Assembly (NCBI GenBank): GCA_963576725.1
Contig: OY755240.1
Location: 30,935,620 to 30,999,619, forward strand
DNA length: 64,000 bases
Reading direction: 5' to 3'
Source of the DNA: Azorinus chamasolen
Lineage: Eukaryota > Mollusca > Bivalvia > Cardiida > Solecurtidae
Shown here: positions 32,711 to 45,235 of the stretch, piece by piece
Layout of the letters: every line of letters begins with the position of its first letter
Position numbering within the stretch: position 1 is the stretch's first letter
Notes under the pieces: model-generated
What the model was told of the DNA's origin: nothing
Database searches by the model: none
What the model saw: the letters and a program-made list of their open reading frames with translations, nothing else
Program-made: the position numbers and the translations under genes

Positions 32711-33771
32711 CGTCCAGTTTAGACGATTGTTACTGTAAATGAATACCGTACCTTGCAAATACCATACAGGCCACCTACATTATTTAGAGTATACGTGTGT
32801 TAAACGGTGTGCTCCTTGAATATTCGTGTAACAAATAATATAATTAATAAACATCCATTATATTCATATTTAGGATCGCGTGAACTGTTTGCCATGGCTA
32901 AAATTATAAATCGGACTCATGAACAGACTCAATAAAACCGAGTATGCAATTTTCTCTTTTTGCTTTTCTACTTCTGCTTTCGAGAGATCACCCATTTTCA
33001 GAATATTTGTATATTCAAATACGTAAACAGAGCAGACACTGACCAGGCAGTCAATGCCTGACCTATGTCTTCAGTGTGAGGGTGTAACAAGTTGTGTATT
33101 TATGAAAAAAGGTTAACTTCGGATAGGCTTCCTGTCCAAAGTTTTGACTATATGTAATTGGGTGTATTTGAGATCGAATTGTTTGACCGAATTGATTTAC
33201 AGTAAAACCTCTCTGAACCGGAATAGACAATAATTTAGATACTTTTAGGCAAGTAACTATTAAATATACCGCGGTTTTAATCCTGCATTAAGCTACAATC
33301 TGTCTAGAAGACCGATGATTATACCAAATTTAACGTCCGGTTTAGATGGGTTTTACTGTATATCAATTACATCATAATTTATGACCGATTTCTGGTATGT
33401 TTCGATATACATAACTCGGGAACATTAGTTTTGATATTGTTAGTTTTTAAATTAATTCTATACTGCTTAAGCCGATGATAGGTGTATGTGTGGGTTGGGA
33501 TCGGGTTAAGTCGTGTTGCACTTTTAATTGCTACTCATGCTCAATAAAACCGAGTCTGCATTTTCCCCGTTTTTCACTGCTTCTCTTGCTTTCGAAGGAT
33601 CTCACACTTTCAGAATATAAATATATATATGAAACTAAAATGTCAACTTCATAATATTCCTCGACCTCTCAACCAGATTAGTTCCAATGATTTGCCAAGT
33701 AAATAGTAAATTAGACAGATCGTGGATTGTTTCTTCAAAATTAACCGTAACATACATGTAATTTACACAGT

Positions 33772-33962
33772 AGAACCCACCTTAAGTGGCCATTAAAACA
33801 TAGGTCTACTTATGGATCTGTAATGCAGGACTGATTATAGCAGTTTAAAAGTAATGCAGAAATGGTAGCTTTCGGTATTACTTTTGCCGTACCTTAAGCA
33901 ACAGCCTGCTTTTTAGGATTCCTATGTTCAATAAATGGATGGCCGCTTAGGACAGGTTCTTA
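33772..33962. mobile_element. mariner-type MITE
   Basis: 'cagtagaacccaccttaagt' and 'ggccgcttaggacaggttct' are the outer arms; the centre is 'aatgcagaaatggtagcttt'. Confidence 0.65.
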
Positions 33963-34258
33963 TATAGGTCAATAGGACCCATTATGCGTTTTCACGTGTA
34001 CGTGTTTTACAAAACCAGTCCAATACCTCTACTTGTGATCATTTTATGCAGTTTTATCAAAACGTATCTACATCATGCAAGATGCCAGTTAAACATTCAC
34101 TATGCGCTAATGATCAGTTATTGGTTGACACCTAGCATGTACGTAAAATATCACCCGCCTAACAATTATCATAGTATTCGTGCTTATAGATACAATACAC
34201 AACACAAAATGTCGAAAAAGCAAACATCCTGATAAGATACGTAACTTTAAATACATTC

Positions 34259-34380
34259 GAGAATAACTCCTTTACTTTTCCACCAAACACTGTACTGTGA
34301 CCACTCTTTAGAATCGTCTCTATAAGACAATTCTAAACCGAGGTCACAGAATAGAGTTTGTTGGAGAAATAACGATTTTC
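34259..34380. repeat. foldback MITE, 'stop-clamp' family
   Basis: 'ttttccaccaaacactgta' and 'agagtttgttggagaaataa' are the arms; 'gtgaccactctttagaat' and 'attctaaaccgaggtcac' lie inside. It ends about 140 bp before the exon 2 acceptor. Confidence 0.75.
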
Positions 34381-34516
34381 TTATTTAGGTGGGCACCTTT
34401 ATCTGTGCCTCTGACAAAAGTATGTTTTTCTTATAAAACAAGCTTAAAGTCATACATAAGACCCACGTAGCCCAAGATTACATTGTTGTAAACTGTTGAT
34501 TTACATATATTTACAG

Positions 34517-35329
34517 AATTCCTGCCGAGAGGTTCTTTGTCCCTTCGGAGAGGCCAGGTCGGGATGCCATTGCAAAGGTTTTATAAAGAATATTTCTGGA
34601 CTGGAAACTCGTGTTTACGCTGAATTGACCGTGATGTTGCCAACAAGTTATGACTCCACAGAAAACAATCCTGATGAGTACGTAAAGAATGTCGCAAAGT
34701 TTATTTCAAGATATTTCACATCGCAATGGAAATCCATTGATTGTTCAGTCTTTGCGATTTTTCAAGAGTACCACATCTATGATAAAGGACAAATGAAATT
34801 TCATATCCTATTACTAATAACGGTCAAGTACGGCTACAATGGGCGGGACGAAATGAAAAACATATTTGACCATCTCCGGAAAGGACAGCAAAGTCGCATG
34901 AAAGGCATCCCAGTGCTATTGACTCTTGGTCCAATCTACGGTTTAGATGAGATCAAGGACTTGGTAGCTACAAATAACCACGGCACAAGAATCGGAATAA
35001 ATTTCACGAGCCTAATAAATTTACCTAGAGGTTTCACGGCACTACGTCATACAATTGCCTTGAGCAAACTATTGATTTGCAAGCAAATTAATTTATTTAA
35101 TACAGAAGTCGACATGTTACTTGAAATGGCAAATGCGAAAGGTTATAGTGCATCTGATCTCACCCACATCTATGGAAAAGAGCAGAAAAGAATGTGCTTT
35201 GATGACTACATCAACATTTTCGTAAACTCTCCGTCGGCGACATGTGCGATTCTAATGAAACATGAGCACTTCCAAATGTTCTCGATCCTGTACCTCATTT
35301 TTCACAAGCTCTACGTGCTACAGTTTTAA
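34517..35329 (+). CDS. exon 2 of the Cys-rich gene
   Basis: Begins after 'tatttacag' in phase 0 with NSCREVLCPFGEARSGCHC, continuing the Cys-rich style of exon 1. Then comes a mixed alpha/beta-looking region without an obvious membrane segment and a C-terminal YGKEQKRMCFDDYINIF. At 35,222 'ttcgtaaac' could be a phase-0 donor that would lead to further exons (expected if this is a GPCR-like stalk). Otherwise the frame reads on to a stop at 35,327-35,329. No 7TM exon is visible in the next 28 kb. Confidence 0.7.
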   Translation, partial: NSCREVLCPFGEARSGCHCKGFIKNISGLETRVYAELTVMLPTSYDSTENNPDEYVKNVAKFISRYFTSQWKSIDCSVFAIFQEYHIYDKGQMKFHILLLITVKYGYNGRDEMKNIFDHLRKGQQSRMKGIPVLLTLGPIYGLDEIKDLVATNNHGTRIGINFTSLINLPRGFTALRHTIALSKLLICKQINLFNTEVDMLLEMANAKGYSASDLTHIYGKEQKRMCFDDYINIFVNSPSATCAILMKHEHFQMFSILYLIFHKLYVLQF

Positions 35330-35350
35330 TTCAAACACAATATTCGGTAA

Positions 35351-35711
35351 TGCCTAGTTTACATTTGCCACAGAGGCCGTACGATTTCTTTGTCTACGAT
35401 TTTTCTGCGATATTTGCATCATAGAAGTCTACGGGCTGCAATGTTTTTGGCTACATTGTCTACGATCATCGTACGATTATTTGTGTATACTAATTGGGGG
35501 CTTATCCGTACGATGACTGAGCGGAGATCGTGCGATTTGTGAAAACATGTATAATTTTTATGACAAATTGCAGAGGCTACGGAGCCCGATAATCCGTAAG
35601 AAAAACGTATGGCGACCGTATGCCGCCGTACGGAGACCGTGCGGAAATGACCTTACGACGAGTCTACGAGCGCCGTAAACTCATCGCAGGACAAAATCTA
35701 AACTAGGCATA
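35351..35711. mobile_element. 360-bp TIR element, CG-word rich
   Basis: 'tgcctagttta' at the left and 'taaactaggca' at the right, flanked by 'taa' on each side. The interior is dominated by 'cgtacga', 'ctacga' and 'ccgtacgg' words. Only 22 bp after the stop of exon 2. Confidence 0.75.
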
Positions 35712-37516
35712 ACTCATTGGGGTACAAAATGCTTGAGAGAACTGGACATTCATATTCATAAGAAGTTAAAGACGCCCATATTGTAAAGATTGTTTTGCAG
35801 ATGGCGATGACTTTTCTGCATGACCTTTGCCCTGTATTTTAAGCAACCATCTGCGTTTTAAGACTCATGTTTATTGATTGTCCGTGTAAAACAGGTTCTA
35901 CGTTATAAATTTTCATCCTTCTCATACTTAAAAAAGGTATATCTGCTTAAACTGTGATCTACTGAACGTTTTATTGACGCCCAATTCGCTCAGTCTCTTG
36001 GGAAATTGCTGATCGCGTTTCAAATAACGCTGATGACTCATTTGAATCAAAGTTGTCAAGTGCCGGTCAGACCAAGCTTAGCCTGGTGAGAAGGGATGGT
36101 CCCCGATGTGTGTCAAAATCTTATGTATTTACCGTTTTCATCGCCTTTGGAAACAGAATAGACCAAGATCAAATGGCCCTAGCAGGAGCCGTCTCTGTTT
36201 GTCCATGAAATGACAATTAATTGCATTTATACTAATTTGAACATCTGATTTAGAGGAACTGTACTGTAAATTGAACCAACAAGGTACACGTGTTTGTTAT
36301 CTTCTCCTCCGAATAGTTCCATTATATATGGCCAAATCAAAATCACTTGCAAATCATACTAGTCATACTCTTGGTTTATATAATGCACTGCACGTTTGGA
36401 TGTTTGCTTATATAAACAATGAATGCCTGAAGAAAGTAAAAACACCTGTTTTAAGCTCAGTACAATTAGAATGATAGGATATTTTTGTCTAGATTTTAGA
36501 GTATTTTCTTATCCATAGATAATGTCATCAAATAAAGAACAAGTAGCCTTTATTCAATTTGTTTATCCGAGTTTATACACGTCTCATCTAGAACTGCTAA
36601 TAGTATACAGTAAAACTCCTCTAAACCGGATTTCTTGTAAAGAAGATTTTAGATGTTTATAGGCTGGTCGCTGCGAAATGCAGACTGAAAGTCACGCAGA
36701 AAGCTCATCGAGATTTCTGCATGACTTTCACCATGCATTAAGCTGCCACATGTCTCCAAGATCGATATTTATATTAAATTAAACGTCCGATTTACAGGGG
36801 TTTTACTGTAATGAATTGGCATATAGCGTCATGATAAAAAGATTGCCACGGGCCTTGGTTGATTTTAATTATTTTTGCACAAACGGCTGCTACTGCTAGT
36901 GGACAACATTCGTGTCTACACCGTCATGTCCATATAGTCCAACAACATTCGCCTGACCTTGACCTTTATGCACGAATAAATTGAATTGAGATGTTGCAGT
37001 ATATACATGTATCAATACTCGCCCGTACATCGTACATTTTAATATGCACGGGAGACACGATATAATACATATGAGGCACATTCTTGGTGGTACATTTGTC
37101 AATGATGAATGGTATTTAATCTGGGTAAACCTGGATATACCATGTGCACTGTTGTATAACTAATTCACGGATACTACGGAAGATATATATATATAGTGTG
37201 AAATTATGATAATAGAGGTCAGCAGCGTCAGGTGAATCTTGTTGGACTATATCTGCCTCATAGCGCTGCAGCTTGAACAAGCGTCAGCTTTTGTGTTTCA
37301 CGAAGGAATGTAATTCTGACAGACACTGAAAATATTGGTCAGTCACGGTGTTTTCCCTTGAAGATCATTGTTTCGCATAATGTCATAGGATGTGATCGTC
37401 AGAATTTCACTCTATGACGTAAATACTTACGATGTAGTTTGTGCAGGAAAGCTTCATGACATAAAAACCTAGAGCAATTTCTTTATTGTTTCGTTAACGA
37501 ATCTGAAACTTTACCT
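35712..37516. other. no gene seen; MITE remnants
   Basis: Contains a mariner-type MITE at about 36,605-36,815 ('acagtaaaactcctctaaac' to 'ggggttttactgta') and a palindromic scrap near 36,170. Otherwise nothing recognised. Confidence 0.5.
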
Positions 37517-37749
37517 TTAACACAATACCCCCTAGTGACTCATTTTTGCGCCTCTATAAAATTCACATTGTGAAACCATTGTGATAAATAGATAATTAAT
37601 TTTGCTCCTACAGGAGCAAATGGTCTATTTATTACAATGGTTTCAAACTACAAAATTCTAAAATTTTCCTTTTCTCTAGTTAATGCTCCTTGTCGGTAGA
37701 TTAATTAAAAAAGGTTGAGTATAAAAATAGCGAGGAGACAATGAGTTAA
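37517..37749. mobile_element. TTAA-type MITE, diverged
   Basis: Inner arms 'gtgaaaccattgtgataaat' and 'atttattacaatggtttc' around 'gctcctacaggagc'. Close in the centre to copies at 56,222 and 61,224, with degenerate ends. Confidence 0.7.
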
Positions 37750-38064
37750 AATAATATCACCAAAGAAATATATTTCAAACGTTTGCTTTTGTATCCGGAT
37801 TGTACGTCGCTTACAACGATAATTTTTCAAACCAACCAAAGAAAAAAATGTTCAAAAGGATTATTCCACAATTCAAACATGTCAAGCTTATGGTAAACAT
37901 TAAGGGATTTTTCTAAAGAAAAACGAATGATGACAAACAGTGCAGACTGTTTGGTTGGGTACATAGGATCCACCCATCTGTGTCTACACTGATTGCAAAT
38001 AATACTAGTGACTCGTGTCCTGCACTGTAAGTGTTCATAGTCTTTAGACATATCGCGACATCGA

Positions 38065-38285
38065 GCTAATTAAAGGTGCAGCAAGATCCAAGAGATACTT
38101 TCTCTGTGCACGGAACGAATTGAATTGTGCTGTGCACATAGGAACAACGGGTAGTACCACCGACCTACCGCACGCTATCTGACAGGTTATCTCGCATGAA
38201 ACATCCAACACCCTGATAGGAATTCGAACCACAGTGATTGTGTCAAAGACAATAATCCCTCGGTCACGGAGGCACAGTACAACAA
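38065..38285 (-). repeat. tRNA-derived SINE
   Basis: On the minus strand 'cctccgtgaccgaggg' resembles an A box, and about 35 bp later 'ggttcgaattcc' resembles a B box (one extra base). Then comes 'ggtaggtcggtggtactacc', a central segment seen in mollusc tRNA-related SINEs. The tRNA part does not fold into a full cloverleaf, so it is not a tRNA gene. Confidence 0.6.
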
Positions 38286-38627
38286 ACATGATGCCTTAAT
38301 TTACGAATGCACACTAGTAAAACAGCAGATTATTGTGCCATGGCTATGATGTACAAGCTTTACACATAATGGTTGGTTTGTGTGCCACAGTAATGATGTA
38401 CCAGGGCATGTTATGTTAACATTTTATTTGATATCCCTTCCATTCATACAAACGCTTGTTCAGGCATTTGCAAACAGAGAAGACACGTCTAGTCAAGAGT
38501 CCTGTTTGCTAAAGGGATTTGACAGATCTGTTTCTTTCGTTGCTAAAACGGCTACAATTTTCCATATTCCATATTTCATTTTATCTATTTTGTCCATGAA
38601 TATTCAGAAGGTATTGAAATTTGGATT

Positions 38628-39503
38628 AAATATAGAAGAGGAAAAGGGTTAACTTGAGGTAACACTTATCCCATAAACAACAGTTGAAAATCGACTTTGT
38701 ATATGATAGTGTTGCTGCTATGCTTGTTTGGTGTTACTAAAATATATCTCATCTGATCGGGTGTAGTATTGTAGCTGGTATACTATGACCTGGCTCATGA
38801 TTGCTGTGACACACCTACCAGTAAATAGAACACTCTTTCTTTGCCAATGACGAATGCGTGGCCAAGTCGATTTTCAACTGTTGTTTATGGGATAAGTGTT
38901 ACCTCAAGTTAACCCTTTCCCTCTTCTATATTTAATCCATCTTCCTCCTATTGTATGTTTGTTTTGTCTTTGTGCGTCTCTTGTTGTTTTTTCTACTTAT
39001 GTACATTTGCTGTTTCCTTGTGTTGCTGTTCGGGCGAGTGTTTGTTCTGTATGTGGTGTTTCCTGCATGACTCATTTTTGTACTCTTGGTAGACAACTAG
39101 GGTAATATCATTGAAACACCAGCATGTTACTAAATGCTGTGAGATATATGTTATTTCCATATGTACATGCATAATCAGAATATACATGTATTGGTCGTGT
39201 GCTGTCCGTCAAAATAAAGGTCGTACAATTACAGTTTATAAAACATGCCAAATTGTAGATGACAACCTCGACAAAGCAATTGGAAGTCCTAACCTGCCGT
39301 CGTGGCGACAGCGGCGGTGCTACTTATGCTCTTGAAGTATATGATAGTGTTGCTGCTATGCTTGTTTGGTGTTACTAAAATATATCTCATCTGATCGGGT
39401 GTAGTATTGTAGCTGGTACACTATGACCTGGCTCATGATTGCTGTGACACACCTACCAGTAAATAGAACACTCTTTCTTTGCCAATGACGAATGCGTGGC
39501 CAA
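38628..39503. repeat. complex inverted/direct duplication around a Naiad tail
   Basis: Order: A (38,628-38,697), B (38,699-38,865), inverted A (38,866-38,938), Naiad tail, an older repeat (39,090-39,336, related to 1,910-2,050), then B again (39,337-39,503). The two B copies differ at one base by eye. This matches the tandem/inverted insertion products described for PLEs. Confidence 0.85.
38933..39090 (+). mobile_element. Naiad A tail insertion
   Basis: Last ~150 bp of the element, from 'tcttcctcctattgtatg' to 'tgactcatttttgtac'. No SECIS and no coding part. Inserted between inverted A and the following repeat. Confidence 0.85.
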
Positions 39504-40014
39504 TTTTTCAGCGGCTAGCTGTCTATTTTCACTTTTGTTCTAGTTTTCCACCAATCAGAAACTATGTTGCATTGTAATTTGCATATGACCTACTAGTATT
39601 TTGTAGTAAACTGTATTTTCATTAGTTAATACCGTGACTGGCATACATCCTTTTTATAATGCCTCTACACGTGGCCAAACTATGTACAATCCAGATACAC
39701 AGTCTGCTAACGTGTCGATATTCCTGGATCATTCTAATGACCTAGTAGTTATTTCAAAGCACCGTGTTTTATGATAATTAGCTGCTAAGGCCTCGCAAAT
39801 TGAAATCGATGCAATCGATCCATATTAACCAAATGTAAGGCATTCTGTTATACAGACAGTTTCTATAAACTTCTCAGAGCTCAGTCAAATCGACATATAA
39901 TACAGAAAGTGATTATTTACGCAGATGTTTAGCATGGAAGAATGTCGACTGTCGAAAGTTCTGTTCTTAAAATAGATCTAGTGTACAGTGCAACCGCTCT
40001 GAATCGGATGTTTA
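39504..40014. other. no feature recognised
   Basis: Unique-looking AT-rich DNA without ORF or palindrome. Confidence 0.35.
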
Positions 40015-40226
40015 GTACAGTAAAGCCCCACTAATGCGACCACCTAAAAGAGGCATAATTCTTGGTGCTAGATACAGGTGGTAGCTTAATGCAGGACAAA
40101 AGTAATGCAGAAAGCTTCTAGAGGAGCTTTCTGCATTCCTGTTGTCAGGCATTAAACAACCACCTGCTTATAAAGACATCCATGTGTATTCATTGAGTGG
40201 TCGTATTAGAGGGGTTCTATTGTATA
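40015..40226. mobile_element. mariner-type MITE
   Basis: 'tacagtaaagccccactaat' and 'attagaggggttctattgta' are outer arms; the centre is 'gcagaaagcttctagaggag'. TA at both borders. Confidence 0.75.
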
Positions 40227-40439
40227 AATAAACCTCGATCTTTTTAAGTAGATTGCTGCCTAATGGAGGGTGAAAGTCATACAGAAAACTCATTGTGGAG
40301 CTTTCTGTATGACTTTCACTTTGCATTAAACATCAGACATGATGTTACTGCAGGATTTATTAAACCGTTGGAGTCAAGTGTCCCTTAATAAGGACACAGG
40401 CAAACAGTGTAGACCCGAAGGGACCTTTTAATCAGGGCT

Positions 40440-42640
40440 GGTGTAATGAGGAAAAGTGACCCCCGTAGTAGATCGAACGGGGGGTCGATTTATTATATGG
40501 TACTCTGACCCCCGGTCATTTTACTATAAAGTAAAGTGACTCCCTTGCCATAGTATAAAGACCCCACTTTATAGTATTGTGACCATCTCTTTTTATTGCA
40601 AAAGTACATCCACTACGGGATCGATAAATCATATAGTACTATGACCCCAGGCTATTATACTATAATGCCAAAATACCTCTTGCCAAAATACATTCACCAG
40701 GGGGGTCGATATATTATATAGTACCCCCGGTCATTATATTATAAAATATCGAGACTCCCTTGCCAAAATACATCCACGATTGGGGTAAATATATTGTATA
40801 GTACTATGACCTCCATGCCATTCTAATATAAAATAAAGTGACTCCCTTGCAAAAATACATCCACCACTGTGGTCGATATATCATACAGTACTATGACCCC
40901 GGTCATTTTATTATAAAATATAGTGACTCCCTTGCCAAAATACACCCACCAGGGGGTCGATATATTATATAGAACTATGACCCCCCATGTCATTTCACTA
41001 TAAAATATAGCGACTCCCTTGCCAAAATATATCCACGATGGGGTCGATATATTATACAGTACTATGACCCCCATGCCATTTAACTAGAAAATATACCGAC
41101 TCACTTGCGTAAATTCATCCACGATTGGGGGGTCGATATACTGTATAGTATAGTGGATGTATTTTTGGCAAGGGAGTCACTATATTTTATAATAGAATGG
41201 CCTGGGGTCATAGTACCATATAATTTATCGACCCCGTAGTGGATGTATTTTTGCAAGGGTGTCACTATATGTTACAGTAAAATGAGATAGGAGTCATAGT
41301 ACTATTTATGACCATGTGAGAAACAGAATGACAAAAACCGAGTTGTGATTATTTGGCCGATAAAAGGCCATGTGTTCTGTATTTTGTAAAAATAATATGA
41401 AACATTTACCAAATGAAAATAAAACTGATGAAATCCAATAAGGATCCACGTGAGGGTTCAATCGAAACCGTCATAAGATAGTGGTTGCTTAATTTGGAAA
41501 GTAGGACTGAGAAAGTTTAAATACTCGAGACTCCTAGCTTAAGACATATATATGGTTTATGGTTAACTCGCATAAAACAAAATTTTAAATAATGTAAAAG
41601 TTACACAACCTTACCTTAAGACAGGGCAGATAACTCAATATTAATTTTACATTATAATATCATCTGACTTTGAACAAAATATATGACTGGTTAATCATAA
41701 AGGAAATAACGAATGAGTTGTTGCCCTGGCATCATGAGGTATGACTACAGAAGTTATGAAACAAAATTTTATATGTTATAGTAAAATGAGATAGGGGAGA
41801 TACTATATAATATATCGACCCCCTCATCGTAGATGTATTTTGGCAAGGGAGTCGGTATATTTTCACGTTGAGGTATATAACACATTTTGAGCCAGTTTAA
41901 CAAATATATAACTTGTCAGGGGCAATAACATTTTAGGAAATCAAAGGACACAAGTCACACAACTCAAATGATCATTATGTTACCTTGACATGGTGTGAAA
42001 CCATCATTTAGAAATAGATGACTCCCGCTTGAACTGTGAAGAAGATACATAATGGTATATATTTGCCACGATTTTATGTCCTAAGAGAATCAAGGTAAGC
42101 AGCTCGAATAATTTTTAATGTCATAAATTATCTATCAACCTCTAAATATATTCCTTGACGTTTTCAAAGGAAGTTTTCATTCATGTAACTACTGACAAAA
42201 ACAAAATGTTGAATTGACACAATTGAACAAGGTCCAAATCATCAGATGTTTAACAGTTTAACGCATATTTTAACTAATCAAGGGCAATACCTTCAAAATA
42301 ACAAGAGAGAGGGGACTGAAATCACAAAGGTTCACAACAATTCATGCTGGGCAACATTTCTGTGAATTTTCAAGACTAGCCCTTTTAGATTTCAAAGTTC
42401 GTGATATACTAAAACACATTCCAACTTCACCGGGAGTCATAGTACTTTATAGTTAATCGACCCCGGTCAATTTACTACGGGGTCACATTCGTTATATGAA
42501 GGGTCATAATTTTATATATAAGGAGGTCATAATACTACGACTCCCCCGGTTATAGTACTATGACCGGGGGGGGGCATAGTACTATATAGTAAATCGACCC
42601 CCAGTCGATCTACTACTGGGTTCATTTTCCTCATTACACC
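40440..42640. mobile_element. 2.2-kb foldback element of minisatellite units
   Basis: Starts 'ggtgtaatgaggaaaagtga' and ends 'ttcattttcctcattacacc'. Up to about 41,130 it is a plus-oriented array of roughly 110-bp units ('gtgactcccttgccaaaata', 'ggggtcgatatattatatag', 'actatgaccccc'). Inverted units lie at 41,130-41,290, 41,776-41,870 and 42,420-42,620. A non-repeated core is at 41,310-41,760 and 41,880-42,410. The paralogous site near 54,908 lacks it. No coding frame. Confidence 0.85.
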
Positions 42641-43730
42641 GACACTGTTTGCTGAAACTATCGATTTCAATTGATTATAACAGCAAATATTTTGTTTGCT
42701 GGGACCCATCAATATGAAAATATTATGGATTCAAATATATGATCTGAAATATGGGAATAAATAGTTTAAAATAGGGTTAAAGTGTAGGACATCTCAAACG
42801 TACCCTGTCCTCATAGCCACACCCCTTCAAAAGCTGTTTACGCCTTTACAAACAGAATAGATTCAGCCCCTACTAGAAAAGCCGTCTCGTCAATGTCAGC
42901 TCTGTTTGGTTATGAATTCATAACACATTGTACCAATACCAAGAAACAATCTGTGCATAAGCCATTATATAAATTCAGCTAATAAATATTCATGATATGA
43001 TTATTTCTTACATGAATATTCAACAGGGAAAATGTTAAGTGAGTGCCATTGCAGAATTCGTAGTTACAGAAGGCTTCAGCTATATACACATCTCAGCTTT
43101 GCGATAAAGCCGACATATTCAGGTAAATAACAAATGCTCCGAGTTATTGGATTCTTTACACAAAAAATGTCAGCTATATAGTTCCTAAGATATCCGCGCC
43201 ACTGAGTTATTACTAAACGTTTAAACCTATCAGAAGTATGCTCAATTTGGTTGTCCGAAGTCTGATTAAAGAGCGAAAAATGAAACCGATATCTTATGCC
43301 TGACAGCAGAATCTCGTGTACCATTTTAGAAAGCGTTTTGTAACAAACGTGATACGTTTAAGCGTTTAGTAACGGGTTTCTTATTTTACCTTAAATACCA
43401 GTCTGGATAATTCACATGATACCTAACACATAGTATTTTTACCAAATTCATACCATAGGATATGGTAAACATCATGCAAGTTTAAACTTATAGCCTGCTG
43501 GGCAGACCTTTGTTTGTAATAGAAGCATCAACTTTAGTTGTCATGATTGATTTATCGTGAATTTCTGTTCGACAACACGGCCAGAGTCTGAGACCGTGTG
43601 GTGGATCGTTTATGAGACGTCGGGTTATAAACTGCTTGCATAGGTTATCCTCCCGCAAGAAGCTAAATGTTGAACTGTTTCACATCGAAATCCAGATAAG
43701 ATGCGCAAATTAAAACATTTTCAAGACTAA

Positions 43731-43830
43731 CTCCTTTATTTCTCCACCAAACCCTATGTTATGACCACTATTCAGAATCTCTCCGAGACAATTCTAAAGA
43801 GTGGTTACAACATAGGGGTTTGATGAGTAT
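43731..43830. repeat. foldback MITE, 'stop-clamp' family
   Basis: 'tttctccaccaaaccctatg' and 'ataggggtttgatgag' arms, with 'gagacaattctaaagagtgg' inside. A second copy sits at 43,948-44,052 and the orthologous one in the duplicate at 56,694. Confidence 0.8.
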
Positions 43831-44125
43831 CTGAGTACGCACATTTATCGGTTGGTCTGTTGACATACAAATTGCAATTTTAGGCATAATCGAAATACAT
43901 GTTCTATGTTTATTCTCTTACTTCCTGAGTATTCATGTAAAGTTGCTATTTCTCCACCAAACCCTATACTGTGACCACTCTTTAGAACCGAGTCATCTAG
44001 TCAATTCTAAGGAGTGGTCACAATATATGGTTTGGTCGAGGTATAAAAGAGTTACTTTGCGTCTCATCTGGATTCCAACTGTGTGCAAATGTAATGCAAA
44101 TAAGTCTCCAGGAAAAGTAAAGTAA

Positions 44126-44305
44126 TTTTCATGCAGAAAACACCACGTACAAAACACACAATAGCCCTTACTAGCACCATGATAAAAAGAACATCAAATA
44201 TACATGCCTATCAAATCACAAAGAGAGACGCAAAAAGATGTAATAAACAAAACATAGGGAAACGATTGCAGTACGGCATTGGACCGCTCAGCGACAAGTA
44301 ATAAG
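44126..44305 (-). mobile_element. old Naiad tail, diverged
   Basis: 'ttttcatgcagaaaacacca', 'acatcaaatatacatgcc', 'caaagagagacgcaaaaag' and 'cggcattggaccgctcagcg' align in order with the reverse complement of the Naiad 3' UTR, with many substitutions. Confidence 0.75.
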
Positions 44306-45235
44306 CCATTTAGGTAGTGAATGCTTTATACATGTGTTTCATGTTGACAATATTATCATGTAGTTTCAAGTCAAATAAAACCCCTCTGAACCGGACGTTC
44401 AATTAGTATAAATATAGGTATTGAAGACAGGTGGTTGCTTAATGCAGGGTGAAAGTAATGGTGGTGCTAGGGTTACTAGCGGGAATCGCGGCTGCATGAG
44501 TGCATCATATGCTAGTAGTGCTCAACATTGTAGGCGAATGGCTCAATGACCAGGGGAGTAAATGTACAGTTGGTCATTCGGACTAAAACTAGATTATAAG
44601 TAGGTACTTTTGAGCGCCTCTAGATTTTTTCTGCCTGACTTTCACCCTGCGTTAAACAGCAACCTGTCTAAAAGTATCTAAATTCTACTATAATTTCGGT
44701 TTAGAGTGGATTTACTGTTGTATGTTACATCAGCCTAGCTTATATATGAAAAGTTTCGCAAACTTACAAACTTATTATATAACAAAGACCCGACAATGTA
44801 TGTAAGCTAGCATTAATTGGATATGGTTACAATATAGAGTCACTAAGTTACTAAATATACCCATTTCTCAAGGGGCCACATTCTCAAAAGTTCAAACCCA
44901 TCGACTATTGCAGCGTGGACCTGAAGGGTGGGGTGTAGCAATCGGAACTGCAATAAAAACCAGTTATGCAATAAGTATTGCAAAAGCGGTTTTTATTGCA
45001 ATTCCGGACATGTTCAACCATTATGTTCGCAACATAATTTACAGTCCATTGGGAAACTCTTAGATAATTAGCAAAACATTTCTAACTAATATGGTTGTGC
45101 TTTTCTATGAACCGACGAAATTTCGTGTATCCGTCGGCGTCGGAATCATTACACAAATAGTTGAATATCAATAGATTTTGATCAAAAGAAATGAAGACTT
45201 AGGTAAGAATTCTGGCAATTGGACATGCCCATTTT

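Larger units (their letters stand above)
28118..34516 (+). other. 6.4-kb intron, packed with mobile DNA
   Basis: Bounded by donor 'gtatgt' and acceptor 'catatatttacag', both phase 0, so exons 1 and 2 join without a frame change. It contains at least four TTAA or mariner-type MITEs and the 1.8-kb foldback element. No internal exon recognised. Confidence 0.65.
39990..43940 (+). repeat. segmental duplicate of 54.6-56.9 kb
   Basis: Collinear with 54,620-56,925: 'ttaaaccgttggagtcaag', 'gctgaaactatcgatttcaa', 'gttaaagtgtaggacatctc' and 'gatacctaacacatagtatt' occur in the same order in both. This copy gained the foldback array at 40,440-42,640; the other gained MITEs at 55,570 and 56,222. Confidence 0.85.

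Noticed and set aside
26927..35329. Naming the two-exon gene as a specific GPCR
   Set aside because: The extracellular pattern is only suggestive and no seven-helix region is visible; a name would be a guess.
38150..38290. tRNA gene on the minus strand
   Set aside because: B-box-like sequence has an extra base and no acceptor stem pairs; better read as a tRNA-derived SINE.
38380..38652. Hydrophobic 90-codon frame that might be a 7TM exon
   Set aside because: Contains the palindromic MITE core ('gcaaacagagaagacac') and lacks helix spacing or splice signals.
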